A stretch of 64,000 nucleotides of DNA from an uncultured Microbacterium sp. GTDB taxonomy: Bacteria; Actinomycetota; Actinomycetes; Actinomycetales; Microbacteriaceae. The stretch is from the NCBI GenBank assembly GCA_913774665.1, contig CAJYHN010000012.1:248001-312000 (forward strand). Direction: 5' to 3'. Every line of letters begins with the position of its first letter. Position 1 is the first letter of the stretch. Position numbers and translations under genes: made by a program. Of the stretch, positions 32,147-40,641 are shown piece by piece. Under the pieces are notes generated by a model. That model was not told where the DNA came from. It was given only the letters and a program-made list of their open reading frames with translations, and ran no database searches.

Positions 32147-32993
32147 ACGGGTCCGAGGGCTCGTCGATCGCGGCGACCTGGTCGGCGTGCACCGCGAGCT
32201 TGCCGTCTCCGCTGGAGCGCACCGTCCCGGTGACGGTCACCCACTGGCCGGTCGAGGGGGTGCCGGTGGTCGCGGCGATGGGGAGACGCGCGGTCTGCGC
32301 ATCGATCACGCAGTGCGTGATCACGAGCCGGGTGAGGTCGAAGGTCGAGCCGTCGTTCGCCGGGGTGATGAACCCGGTCAGGGTGACGGGCTTGCCGTCG
32401 AAGGTCTCGGGGTTGGTGGCGTGCGCGAACACCGCCGACCAGTCGCCGATGCCGAATGTCGACGTGTCGCCCGAGGCGGCCAGAGTCACCACGTCGGAGC
32501 CGGCGAACAACGGAGGCGCACCCACGTCGCGCGACACGGCCAGCTCGGTCGACAGCGAGGCCGCGGGGGTGAGCAGCACGGCGATCACCGCACCCGAGGC
32601 CAACACGCCTCCCGTGAAGGCGGCGATCCCGCCGGGTGTCAGCCGCGGGCGGGCCGCCAGGTGGTCGTGCGCGGCGTGATCGTGCTCGTCGAGCGGGTCG
32701 GCGTGCGCATGGTCGGCGTGTGCGAACGCCTCGCGGCGGGCGGAGGCCGCGGCGGGCGAATGCCCGTGCTCGTGGTCGTGGCCGTGATCGGCCTCGGCTC
32801 CGAGCGGCAGCGCGAACGACGCGATCGCGCCGATCAGCGCGACGAAGGCCATGCCGACGGCGAACCACGCCGAGTCGGGGTTGATGTACAACGCCATCCG
32901 CCCGGTCGCCCACAGCGCGATCGTCGTGATCGACAGGCACGCGGTCAGCCCCACCCCGAGCCACCGCGTGGCGAGAGCACCCGTTCTAGACAA
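32136..32993 (-). CDS. TIGR03943 family protein (YcgQ-like), zinc-linked
   Basis: 285 residues. Start TTG at 32993, overlapping the permease stop (TTGTCTAG); no better start fits. Two transmembrane helices near residues 10-62, a histidine-rich cytoplasmic or loop stretch at 66-112 (GHDHEHGHSP, HADHAHAD, DEHDHAAHDH) and a third helix at 122-145 precede a soluble part ending with ITHCVIDAQT. The family is regularly paired with the upstream ArsP/YcgR-type permease. The histidines suggest handling of Zn2+ or another divalent metal. Function is not established. Confidence 0.8.
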   Translation of the reverse strand: MSRTGALATRWLGVGLTACLSITTIALWATGRMALYINPDSAWFAVGMAFVALIGAIASFALPLGAEADHGHDHEHGHSPAAASARREAFAHADHAHADPLDEHDHAAHDHLAARPRLTPGGIAAFTGGVLASGAVIAVLLTPAASLSTELAVSRDVGAPPLFAGSDVVTLAASGDTSTFGIGDWSAVFAHATNPETFDGKPVTLTGFITPANDGSTFDLTRLVITHCVIDAQTARLPIAATTGTPSTGQWVTVTGTVRSSGDGKLAVHADQVAAIDEPSDPYEY

Positions 32994-34020
32994 GGAGGTT
33001 CACCACCGTTCCGAGCGTGAAGGCGAAGAGCACGACGACCACCGTCATGCCCACGAGGACCCGTGACGAGAATGTCGTGCGCAGCAGCGCCATCATCTTG
33101 AGGTCGATGATCGGCCCCACGACGAGGAAGGCCACGATCGAGCCGGGCGTGAAGGTCGAGGCGAACGACAGCGCGAAGAACGCGTCGACATTCGAACACA
33201 GCGACACCACGATCGCGAGCGCCATCATCGCGGCGATCGACAGCGCGGGGTCGGATCCGATCGCCAGCAGGGCGCTGCGCGGCACGAGCACCTGCACGGC
33301 CCCCGCGAGGAGCGAACCGATGATGAGCGCCGGCATGACCGAGCGCAGCTCGACGACGAACTGGGCGAGGGTGCGCCGGCCGCGATCGCCGCGCTCCTGG
33401 ACCACGATCTCGCACGTCTCGAGGAAGCGCTCGGTGAGCAGCTTGTCGGGATCGGGATGCCGGCTGTACAGCCAGCCGATGAGGTTGGCGACGAGGTAGC
33501 CGCCGATCAGACGTGCCACCAGGATGCCGTCGCTGAAGCCGAACGCGGCGTGCGTGCTGATGATGACGATCGGATTGACGATGGGAGCGGCCACCAGGAA
33601 GGTCAGCGTGTCGCTCACCCCGAAACCGCGCATCAGCAGGCCGCGGGCGAACGGCACGTTGCCGCACTCGCAGACCGGGATGAACATGCCCAGCAGCGAC
33701 AGGACGGCCCGGCGCGCCCACGGCGCGCGTGGCATCCACCTCTCGATCGCCCCCGGGGGCACCCAGACCTGCACGATGATCGACAGCACGACGCCGAGGA
33801 CCACGAACGGCAGCGACTCGATCAGCACGCTGAGCGCGAGCGTCAGTCCGTCCTGCGCGCGGGTGGGCAGCGGTTGCGCGAAGAAGGTGGGGGCGAAGGC
33901 GTCGACGAGGAACAGCGCCGTGACCACGACGACACCCAGGCCGAGCGCGACGAGGGTGCGGGAGGCGCCCGAGCGTTGCGGCGAGGGTGCCGTGGTGCGA
34001 CTACTCGTCGCCACGCTCAC
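32986..34020 (-). CDS. Permease of the ArsP/YcgR (DUF318) family
   Basis: 344 residues, GTG start inside the zur coding end (20-bp overlap). About eight hydrophobic helices, with the family motif GMFIPVCECGNVPFARGLLM near residue 110 and VSLCSNVDAFFALSF near 265. The conserved cysteines in C-E-C-G and in LCSN are typical. Members move small inorganic or organometal ions. Here it is coupled to Zur and a His-rich TIGR03943 protein, which favours a metal, probably zinc-related, role. Confidence 0.83.
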   Translation of the reverse strand: MSVATSSRTTAPSPQRSGASRTLVALGLGVVVVTALFLVDAFAPTFFAQPLPTRAQDGLTLALSVLIESLPFVVLGVVLSIIVQVWVPPGAIERWMPRAPWARRAVLSLLGMFIPVCECGNVPFARGLLMRGFGVSDTLTFLVAAPIVNPIVIISTHAAFGFSDGILVARLIGGYLVANLIGWLYSRHPDPDKLLTERFLETCEIVVQERGDRGRRTLAQFVVELRSVMPALIIGSLLAGAVQVLVPRSALLAIGSDPALSIAAMMALAIVVSLCSNVDAFFALSFASTFTPGSIVAFLVVGPIIDLKMMALLRTTFSSRVLVGMTVVVVLFAFTLGTVVNLLV

Positions 34021-34414
34021 GAGCCCGGGCGTGGGCGCAGTCGGTGCAGATGCCGAAGATGTCGACCACGTGCTCGGCCTCGCTGAAGCCGTGCTGCGCG
34101 GCGGTGCGCTGCGCCCACTCCTCGACGTCGGTCGCCGCGATCTCGACCGCCTTGCCGCACGAACGGCAGATCAGGTGGTGGTGGTGACCGCGCGTCTCAC
34201 AGGCGCGGAAGAGGTTCTCGCCATCGGGGCTCTGCAGGGAGTCGGCGTCGCCGCGCGCCGCGAGACCCGCGAGGGTGCGGTAGACGGTCGCGAGGCCGAT
34301 GCCGGTGTTCTCGTCGCGCAGGGTCGCGTGCAGCGACTGCGCGCTGACGAAGCCGGCGGCTCCGGACAGAGCCTCCCGCACGCGTTCGCGCTGCCACGTG
34401 TTGCGCTGGACCAT
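34001..34414 (-). CDS. zur: Fur-family regulator, probably Zur
   Basis: 137 residues. The winged helix contains TGIGLATVYRTLAGLAARGD, followed by the hinge metal site HHHHLICRSCGKAVEI and a structural Cys pair C-T-D-C near the end (FGICTDCAHARARERGDE). It is adjacent to znuABC, so zinc is the expected co-repressor metal. Bound zinc would make it shut the site at 37194-37208. The ATG at 34414 is only 7 bp after a -10-like TAGACT, suggesting a leaderless transcript of its own in addition to read-through from znuACB (88-bp gap). Confidence 0.9.
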   Translation of the reverse strand: MVQRNTWQRERVREALSGAAGFVSAQSLHATLRDENTGIGLATVYRTLAGLAARGDADSLQSPDGENLFRACETRGHHHHLICRSCGKAVEIAATDVEEWAQRTAAQHGFSEAEHVVDIFGICTDCAHARARERGDE

Positions 34415-34421
34415 GGCGGCG

Positions 34422-34427
34422 AGTCTA
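34422..34427 (-). promoter_or_regulatory. -10 element of a leaderless zur promoter
   Basis: TAGACT on the minus strand with 7 bases before the zur ATG, putting the transcription start at or next to the initiation codon. The same TAGACT hexamer precedes rpmB. Confidence 0.45.
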
Positions 34428-34502
34428 GCGAGGGGATCGGTGAATCGGCTGGGCGCGGGCGATCTCCCCTGGTCACACGCGACCCGGGGACCATCGTCGC
34501 CC

Positions 34503-35363
34503 TCAGACCGCCCGGGTCGTGCGATCGCGGCGGGCGCCGACCAGGCGGCACACGAGGTAGATCACGAACGAGATGGTCGTGATGTACGGGCTCACCGGCA
34601 GCGTTCCGGCCACCGCGAGCAGCACTCCGCCCACGGCCGAGACGAAGCCGAACAGCGCGGCCAGCAGCGGCACCGAGAGCGGACCGGATGCCACGCGCAT
34701 CGCCGCCGCGGCGGGCGTGACCAACAGCGCCATCACCAGCAGCGCGCCGATGATGTGCACGGCGACCGCGACGATGAGCCCGAGCAGCAGCATGAACGCG
34801 AGCGACACGGCGGTGGTGGGGACCCCGCGTGCGGCCGCCGACTGCGGGTCGAGGGAGTCGAAGCGCAGCGGGCGCCAGATCAGCAGCAGGGCGAGGAGCA
34901 CCGCGACGCCGATCACCACGAGCCACCCGAGCTGCCCGCTCTGCACCGAGACGATCTGCCCCGTCAACAGGCTGAAGCGCGTCGCACTGCGCCCGTTGTA
35001 GAGCGAGAGGCACAGGATGCCGACACCCAGGCCGAACGGCATGAGCACGCCGATGATCGAGTTGCGATCGCGCGCGCGGGCGCCCAGCACGCCGATCAGC
35101 GCGGCGGCGATGAGGGAGCCCACGATCGAGCCCGACACGACGTCGACGCCGATGAGCAGGGCGACCGCGGCGCCGGCGAACGACAGCTCGCTGATTCCGT
35201 GCACGGCGAAGGCCATGTCGCGCTGCATGACGAAGACGCCGATAAGGCCGCCCACCAGGCCCAGGACCGCACCCGCGTAGACGGAGTTCTGCACCAGCTC
35301 GAGGATCGCGCCGTACTGGCTCACCCCGCCGAAGAGGGCGGTGCCGACGTCGGACCAGTTCAT
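34503..35363 (-). CDS. znuB: Zinc ABC transporter permease
   Basis: 286 residues with about eight hydrophobic helices of the ABC-3 family (AVLGLVGGLIGVFVMQRDMA, FAVHGISELSFAGAAVALL, PQSAAARGVPTTAVSLAFML). It forms the membrane channel for zinc taken up by ZnuA. Its ATG overlaps the znuC stop (ATGA). Confidence 0.92.
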   Translation of the reverse strand: MNWSDVGTALFGGVSQYGAILELVQNSVYAGAVLGLVGGLIGVFVMQRDMAFAVHGISELSFAGAAVALLIGVDVVSGSIVGSLIAAALIGVLGARARDRNSIIGVLMPFGLGVGILCLSLYNGRSATRFSLLTGQIVSVQSGQLGWLVVIGVAVLLALLLIWRPLRFDSLDPQSAAARGVPTTAVSLAFMLLLGLIVAVAVHIIGALLVMALLVTPAAAAMRVASGPLSVPLLAALFGFVSAVGGVLLAVAGTLPVSPYITTISFVIYLVCRLVGARRDRTTRAV

Positions 35364-36175
35364 GCGTCGTCCTCGTCGTGGTGATGGTGGTGGGCGTCCT
35401 CGGCATCCGGGGCTCCGACGACGATGAGCTGGTCGCCGGCGCGGACGACGAAGACGGGGGCGCCGTACAGCGCCGAGAGAGTCTCGGTCGTGAGCACCTC
35501 GTCGGGGGTGCCGAGGGTGAAACGGCCGTTGGCGATGTAGAGGATGCGGTCGACGCGCGACAGCACGGGATTGACGTCGTGGGTGACCAGCAGCACGGCG
35601 GCGTTGCGCTCGCGACGGTGACGGTCGATGAGCCGCACGACGGCCTGCTGATTGGCGAGGTCGAGGCTCGTCAGCGGCTCGTCGCAGAGCAGGAGGGCGG
35701 GGTCGTCGGCGAGGGCTTGACCCACGCGCAGGCGCTGCTGCTCCCCACCGGAGAGGAGCCCCACGGGGCGGTCGCCGAACGCGGTGGCCCCCACGGCCTC
35801 GAGCAGGTCGTCGATGCGCGCGCGATCCTTCTTGCGCGACAGGGGCAGGCCGAGGCGGTGCCCGTCGACCCCGAGACCGATGATGTCGCGGCCGCGCAGG
35901 GGCGTCTCGCGCGGCAGGGGGCGCTGCTGGGGGATGTAGCCGATGTGCCGGTTGCCGGCGCGGCGCACCGGGGCGCCGAGCGCCTCGATCGAGCCGGCGC
36001 TGAGGCGCTCGAGCCCGAGGATCGCCCGCAGCAGCGTGGTCTTGCCCGAGCCGCTGGGCCCGAGCACGGCGACGAGCTCGCCGGGCTCGACCTCGAGGTC
36101 GAGCCCGGCCCAGAGCTCCCGACCCCCTCTTTCGAGGGCGGCTCCGCGGATGCGCAGCGGTGCGGTCGCGCTCAC
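35360..36175 (-). CDS. znuC: Zinc ABC transporter ATP-binding protein
   Basis: 271 residues from GTG at 36175 (GTGA overlap with znuA); the longer open frame upstream is antisense-like and has no homology. Walker A GPSGSGKTT near residue 40, signature LSGGEQQRLRVGQAL, Walker B ALLLCDEPLTSLD, and switch His in THDVNP. The C-terminus ends in a histidine/aspartate tail (DAHHHHHDEDDA) that may bind zinc. Confidence 0.93.
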   Translation of the reverse strand: MSATAPLRIRGAALERGGRELWAGLDLEVEPGELVAVLGPSGSGKTTLLRAILGLERLSAGSIEALGAPVRRAGNRHIGYIPQQRPLPRETPLRGRDIIGLGVDGHRLGLPLSRKKDRARIDDLLEAVGATAFGDRPVGLLSGGEQQRLRVGQALADDPALLLCDEPLTSLDLANQQAVVRLIDRHRRERNAAVLLVTHDVNPVLSRVDRILYIANGRFTLGTPDEVLTTETLSALYGAPVFVVRAGDQLIVVGAPDAEDAHHHHHDEDDA

Positions 36176-37173
36176 GCCGCCAGCGCGTCGGCCAGCGCCG
36201 TGATGTTGCTCTGCATCCACGAGATGTAAGTCTGTCCCTCGGGGAGCGTTTCCGTGAACTCGATCACGGGGATGTTCTTGGACTTCGCTTCGTTCTGCAC
36301 CTGAGTGACCTCGGCGCCGCCGGTCTGCGGGTTGACGATCATGACGGAGATCTGCCCCGAATCCAACAGCTGGAGCGACTCGAGCAGGGTCGCGGGCGGG
36401 ACATCCTGGCCCTCTTCGATCGCCTCGCTGAACTCGTTCGGGGTCGCGTTGTCGAGGCCCGCGGTGGTGGTCAGGTACACCGGCACCGGCTCGGTCACGA
36501 AGATCTTCTTGCCGGCATCCTTCGCCTTGATCGCGTCGAGGGAGTCCTCGAGCCCGGCGATCTGCTGGGTGAAGGCCTCGGCGTTGGCGTTGAAGTCGGC
36601 GACGTGGTCGGGCGCGATCCTGCCGAGTTCGTCGGCGATGGCCTCGGTGAGGTCCTCGATGGTGTGGGGGTCGTACCAGACGTGCTCGTTGAAGCCCTCG
36701 ATGTGCTCGTGGCCGTCGCCCTCGGCGTGCGCGTGGTCGTCGGCGCTCTCGCTCGGGGCGGGGCTCGCGTCGTCGTCGGAGTGGTCCTTCGACCCGGGGT
36801 AGTCGTGGTTGTACTCGACGGCGGTGAGCACGGGAGCCGCCGTGCCGCTGGCCTGGATGAGGGATTCCATGAATGCGTCGTAACCGGCACCGTTCTCGAT
36901 CACGAGACCGGCGTTCTTGAGCGTCAGCTGGTCTTGCGCACTCGCCTCGTACTCGTGCGGGTCCTGGCTGGGCGAGGTGATGATCGAGGCCACGTCGACG
37001 AAGTCGCCACCGACCGCCTGGGCGATCGAGCCGTAGACATCGGTGGATGCCACGACCTTGACCTTTCCGGACGAGTCCGACGAAGCGGACGAGGCGGTGC
37101 CCCCGGCGCAGCCGGCGAGCGCGAGAACGGACACGGCTCCGAGGACGACGGGGGCGAGAATGCGACGGGTCAT
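36172..37173 (-). CDS. znuA: Zinc ABC transporter substrate-binding lipoprotein
   Basis: 333 residues from ATG at 37173. Signal peptide with lipobox LAGC at residues 18-21. Cluster A-1 fold with metal-site histidines in SQDPHEYEAS and NEHVWYDPHTIEDL, separated by the charged His/Asp-rich loop (DHSDDD..., DDHAHAEGDGHEH) characteristic of ZnuA. It captures zinc outside the membrane. First gene of znuACB, behind a Zur box. The Shine-Dalgarno is poor. Confidence 0.95.
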   Translation of the reverse strand: MTRRILAPVVLGAVSVLALAGCAGGTASSASSDSSGKVKVVASTDVYGSIAQAVGGDFVDVASIITSPSQDPHEYEASAQDQLTLKNAGLVIENGAGYDAFMESLIQASGTAAPVLTAVEYNHDYPGSKDHSDDDASPAPSESADDHAHAEGDGHEHIEGFNEHVWYDPHTIEDLTEAIADELGRIAPDHVADFNANAEAFTQQIAGLEDSLDAIKAKDAGKKIFVTEPVPVYLTTTAGLDNATPNEFSEAIEEGQDVPPATLLESLQLLDSGQISVMIVNPQTGGAEVTQVQNEAKSKNIPVIEFTETLPEGQTYISWMQSNITALADALAA

Positions 37174-37193
37174 GAAAGAAACCGTATCGTCGG

Positions 37194-37208
37194 TGATAAT
37201 CGTTCTCA
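37194..37208. promoter_or_regulatory. Zur box ahead of znuA
   Basis: TGATAATCGTTCTCA fits the Zur dyad TGA-x-AA-xxx-TT-x-TCA, 20 bp before the znuA start in the 160-bp gap between znuA and the divergent mmsA. Zinc-loaded Zur here would cover the promoter. Confidence 0.75.
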
Positions 37209-37333
37209 AAATCAGTGGGCACCGCACACGAGGTTCTCAGGATTCGGCATCCTGCCGTTTTGTCCTTTCCCCGCGTGTGCGGTCGCCCGATTGTCGACAG
37301 CGGACCCGGGGCGGGATCTCTTTACTGGGATCC

Positions 37334-38848
37334 ATGACCGACCACGACCTCCCCGTCATCGCGCACTGGATCAACGGCGCCGAGAGCGCCCCGAGGGGCG
37401 GACGCACCGCCCCCGTGTACAACCCCGCCACCGGCGCGGTGCAGGCGCACGTCGCCCTCGCAGACGAGGCCGACATCCAGGCTGCCCTCGCCTCGGCCGC
37501 GCGTGGCTTCGCCGAGTGGAGCGCTTTCTCGATCGCCAAGCGCCAGAGCGTGCTGTTCGCATTCCGCGAGCTGTTGAACGCCCGCAAGCGCGACCTGGCC
37601 GAGATCCTCACCGCCGAGCACGGCAAGGTGCTCTCCGACGCGTTGGGCGAGATCGCCCGCGGCCAGGAGGTCGTCGAGCTCGCGACCGGCTTCCCGCACC
37701 TCATTAAGGGCGCCTACAGCGAGAACGCCTCGAGCGGCGTCGACGTGTACTCGCTCAAGCAGCCGCTCGGCGTGGTCGGCATCATCAGCCCCTTCAACTT
37801 CCCCGCCATGGTGCCGATGTGGTTCTTCCCCATCGCCCTGGCCGCCGGCAACGCCGTCGTGCTGAAGCCGAGCGAGAAGGACCCCTCCGCCTCGCTCTGG
37901 CTCGCACGCCTGTGGAAGGAGGCGGGCCTCCCCGCCGGCGCCTTCACGGTGCTGCAGGGCGACAAGGTCGCCGTCGACGGACTGCTCGAAGCCCCCGAGG
38001 TGCAGTCGATCTCGTTCGTCGGCTCCACCCCCATCGCGCAGTACATCTACGAGACGGCGTCGAAGAACGGCAAGCGCGTGCAGGCCCTGGGCGGCGCGAA
38101 GAACCACATGCTGGTGCTCCCCGACGCCGACCTCGACCTCGTGGCCGACTCCGCCGTCAACGCCGGCTTCGGCGCCGCAGGCGAGCGCTGCATGGCCGTC
38201 TCCGTCGTGCTGGCGGTCGACCCCGTCGCCGACGAGCTGATCGCCAAGATCACCGAGCGCATCGCGACGCTGCGCATCGGAAACGGCGCGGACGCCGACG
38301 AGCCCGACATGGGCCCGCTCATCTCGAGCGCCCACCGCGACAAGGTGTCGTCGTACGTCGACATCGCCGAGGCCGACGGCGCGACCGTCGTCGTCGACGG
38401 CCGAGGCTTCTCGGTCGAGGGGCACGAGGAGGGCTTCTTCTTCGGCCCCACCCTGCTCGACGACGTGCCGACCTCCTCGCGGGCCTACACCGAGGAGATC
38501 TTCGGCCCCGTGCTCTCGGTCGTGCGCGTGAAGACGTACGAAGAGGGTCTCGCTCTCATCAACAGCGGCGAGTTCGGCAACGGCACCGCGATCTTCACCA
38601 AGGACGGCGGAGCCGCCCGCCGCTTCCAGCACGAAGTGCAGGTGGGCATGATCGGCATCAACGTGCCGATTCCCGTGCCCGTGGCCTACCACTCGTTCGG
38701 CGGGTGGAAGAAGAGCCTCTTCGGCGACGCGAAGGCCTACGGCGTGCACGGCTTCGACTTCTTCACCCGCGAGAAGGCCGTCACCAGCCGCTGGCTCGAC
38801 CCCGCCACCCACGGCGGCCTCAACCTGGGCTTCCCCCAGAACACCTGA
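37334..38848 (+). CDS. mmsA: CoA-acylating methylmalonate-semialdehyde dehydrogenase
   Basis: 504 residues from ATG at 37334; the frame is open upstream but only through the znuA promoter. NAD+ and active-site motifs of aldehyde dehydrogenases: PFNFPAMVPMWFFPIALAAG, LGGAKNHMLVLPDADLDLVA, and the catalytic Cys in GFGAAGERCMAVSVVLA. Length and NINVPIPVPVAYHSFGG-like end (GINVPIPVPVAYHSF) mark the MMSDH subgroup. It makes propionyl- or acetyl-CoA from methylmalonate or malonate semialdehyde, in valine, inositol or beta-alanine breakdown. It probably serves the aminotransferase encoded at 40642. Confidence 0.9.
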   Translation: MTDHDLPVIAHWINGAESAPRGGRTAPVYNPATGAVQAHVALADEADIQAALASAARGFAEWSAFSIAKRQSVLFAFRELLNARKRDLAEILTAEHGKVLSDALGEIARGQEVVELATGFPHLIKGAYSENASSGVDVYSLKQPLGVVGIISPFNFPAMVPMWFFPIALAAGNAVVLKPSEKDPSASLWLARLWKEAGLPAGAFTVLQGDKVAVDGLLEAPEVQSISFVGSTPIAQYIYETASKNGKRVQALGGAKNHMLVLPDADLDLVADSAVNAGFGAAGERCMAVSVVLAVDPVADELIAKITERIATLRIGNGADADEPDMGPLISSAHRDKVSSYVDIAEADGATVVVDGRGFSVEGHEEGFFFGPTLLDDVPTSSRAYTEEIFGPVLSVVRVKTYEEGLALINSGEFGNGTAIFTKDGGAARRFQHEVQVGMIGINVPIPVPVAYHSFGGWKKSLFGDAKAYGVHGFDFFTREKAVTSRWLDPATHGGLNLGFPQNT

Positions 38849-38859
38849 GTCGTCGGCCC

Positions 38860-38907
38860 CGGATGCCGTGGCCCCGGGCTCTGTGCAGCCTCGGGTCGCG
38901 GCATCCG
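38860..38907. terminator. Hairpin after mmsA
   Basis: CGGATGCCG at 38860-38868 and CGGCATCCG at 38899-38907 pair exactly, with an inner CCCCGGG/CTCGGG partial stem. It lies 12 bp after the mmsA stop in a 203-bp gap that holds nothing else obvious and ends at the convergent PucR gene. Confidence 0.55.
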
Positions 38908-39051
38908 TCGTTCTCTTGCCCGTGCTCCGGTCGCGCGTGCCGTCGCGCGGACCCGAACCCCGGCGCCCGCCTCGCGACCGCCCGACACCGACGTGCCGGA
39001 CCCGCCATCCGTGGGACCGCGCCGCGGCGCCGGAGCCGATCGACGCAGCGG

Positions 39052-40557
39052 TCAGCCGGCGAGTTCCAGCGCCGCCCACAGCTCGGCCCGCGCGGCGAAG
39101 CTCGACAGGTCGATCTCGAGCACCTGCTCCAGCTGCGCGATGCGCGCCCTCAGGGTGTGGCGGTGGATGCCGAGACTCCGCGCCGCGGGATCCCAGGCAC
39201 CGTTGGCGTCGAGCCACGCCCGCGCCGACGCGAGCAGTCGGTTCCGCTCGACGGCGGGGAGCACCTCGAGGGGCTGCAGCAGGGAGCGGGCGAGCACGGC
39301 GCCGCCGCGTTCGCGGAGCGCCCCCACCAGGCCGCGTCCCGCGAGCTCGTCGTAGGCGCGAAGGGCGCCGGCCTCGGCATCGCGCGCCGCGTGCGCCGCT
39401 CGTCGCAGATCCTCGGCGAGGTCGTCGTCGTCCGCGTGACGGACGGTTCCGACGCGGAGCGACCGGCGCTCGACGAGCGTCGCGAGCGCGGGGGCCGCGT
39501 CGTCGGCCACGAGCACGACGATGTCGTCGCCGCGCTCGGCCGAGAACATGCGGGCGGGGTCGCCCGAGACGAGATCGAGCTCGTCGAGCAGTCCCGGAAG
39601 CGCTCCCGCCCCGCGCACGACCCCGACCAGGTACGGCGCGGCGGGAAGACCCCCGAGCGCCGACTCGGCCACCCGCCGCGCCGTGTCGCCGTGTCCGTCC
39701 ACGAGCAGGTCGATGACCCCCGCGCGCAGGCCGCGGAGGGCGGACTGCAGCCCGTGCTGCTGCTCGAGCGCGATGCTCGCGAGCGCGACGACCGAGGCCA
39801 CGAGATCCCGTCCCGCGAGGTCGAGCGGCTCGGGCCCACCGACCGCGAGCACGCCGCGCAGCCGCCCGCTCTGCCCGATCGTCTGCACCAGCGCATGACC
39901 GGCAGAGGGCACGATGAGGCTCGCGGCGGTCCGCCGTTCGAGCAGGCGCCGCACGTCGCGACCGACCTCGGCCTCGACCTCGGCCGGCGCCGCGCGCAGG
40001 CCCGGAGACGACAGGCGACCGCCGACCGCGTCGTACAGCTCGACCCACGCGTCGAGCAGGCGCGAGAGCGTGGAGAGGATCTCGCGCAGTCCGTCGTCGC
40101 GCACCGCGGCACGCGCCACCGCGCGCTGGGCGTCGAGCAGCCACGACAGGCGCGCAGCGCCGTCCGCGGCGATGATGTCGGCGACGAAGCGGATGATCCG
40201 GATGAAGGGCGCGCGATCGGCGATCTCGACGATCGGCAGGCCCGCGGCCTCGCCGGCGCGCACCACGACCCCGGGCACGCGGTCGTGGATGATGTCGGTC
40301 GCGAACCCGAGACCCGCCACCCCGAGCGCGCGCAGGCGTCCGCAATAGGCCCGCGCCTCGGCGGCATCCGGATCCGCAGAGAACTGCGCCCCGTTAGTGA
40401 GAAGCAGGTTGCCCGCCTCGAGGTACGGGGTCGGATCGAGCAGGTCGGAGCTGTGCACCCACGACAGCGGGCGATCGAGCGCCTCGTCGTCGGGTCGGGT
40501 CAGCACGCGCAGCGGAAAGGACCGGTCGTCGAGGAGGGTGCGGAGGGTCGCGGGCAT
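39052..40557 (-). CDS. PucR family transcriptional regulator
   Basis: 501 residues from ATG at 40557; the much longer open frame upstream is antisense to the aminotransferase. Residues 1-125 form the PucR N-terminal domain (LVHSSD-like LSWVHSSDLLDPTPYLEAGN, LLLTNGAQFS). Residues 440-490 form the C-terminal HTH (AWDPAARSLGIHRHTLRARI). PucR/PtsJ-like proteins control purine, polyamine and GABA catabolism. It is divergent from the aminotransferase operon and probably activates it in response to an amine or amino acid. Confidence 0.88.
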   Translation of the reverse strand: MPATLRTLLDDRSFPLRVLTRPDDEALDRPLSWVHSSDLLDPTPYLEAGNLLLTNGAQFSADPDAAEARAYCGRLRALGVAGLGFATDIIHDRVPGVVVRAGEAAGLPIVEIADRAPFIRIIRFVADIIAADGAARLSWLLDAQRAVARAAVRDDGLREILSTLSRLLDAWVELYDAVGGRLSSPGLRAAPAEVEAEVGRDVRRLLERRTAASLIVPSAGHALVQTIGQSGRLRGVLAVGGPEPLDLAGRDLVASVVALASIALEQQHGLQSALRGLRAGVIDLLVDGHGDTARRVAESALGGLPAAPYLVGVVRGAGALPGLLDELDLVSGDPARMFSAERGDDIVVLVADDAAPALATLVERRSLRVGTVRHADDDDLAEDLRRAAHAARDAEAGALRAYDELAGRGLVGALRERGGAVLARSLLQPLEVLPAVERNRLLASARAWLDANGAWDPAARSLGIHRHTLRARIAQLEQVLEIDLSSFAARAELWAALELAG

Positions 40558-40641
40558 GGCGGGCCAAACTGTCGATCTTCCGTCGAGATTACCGACAGAT
40601 CGGCGCTCCCGGGTGTCGCGCGGCGCGCCCACACTGGTGGC

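Noticed and set aside
37322..40345. A 1007-residue minus-strand frame spanning mmsA and the PucR gene
   Set aside because: It is an antisense or out-of-frame shadow; both real genes read well in other frames.
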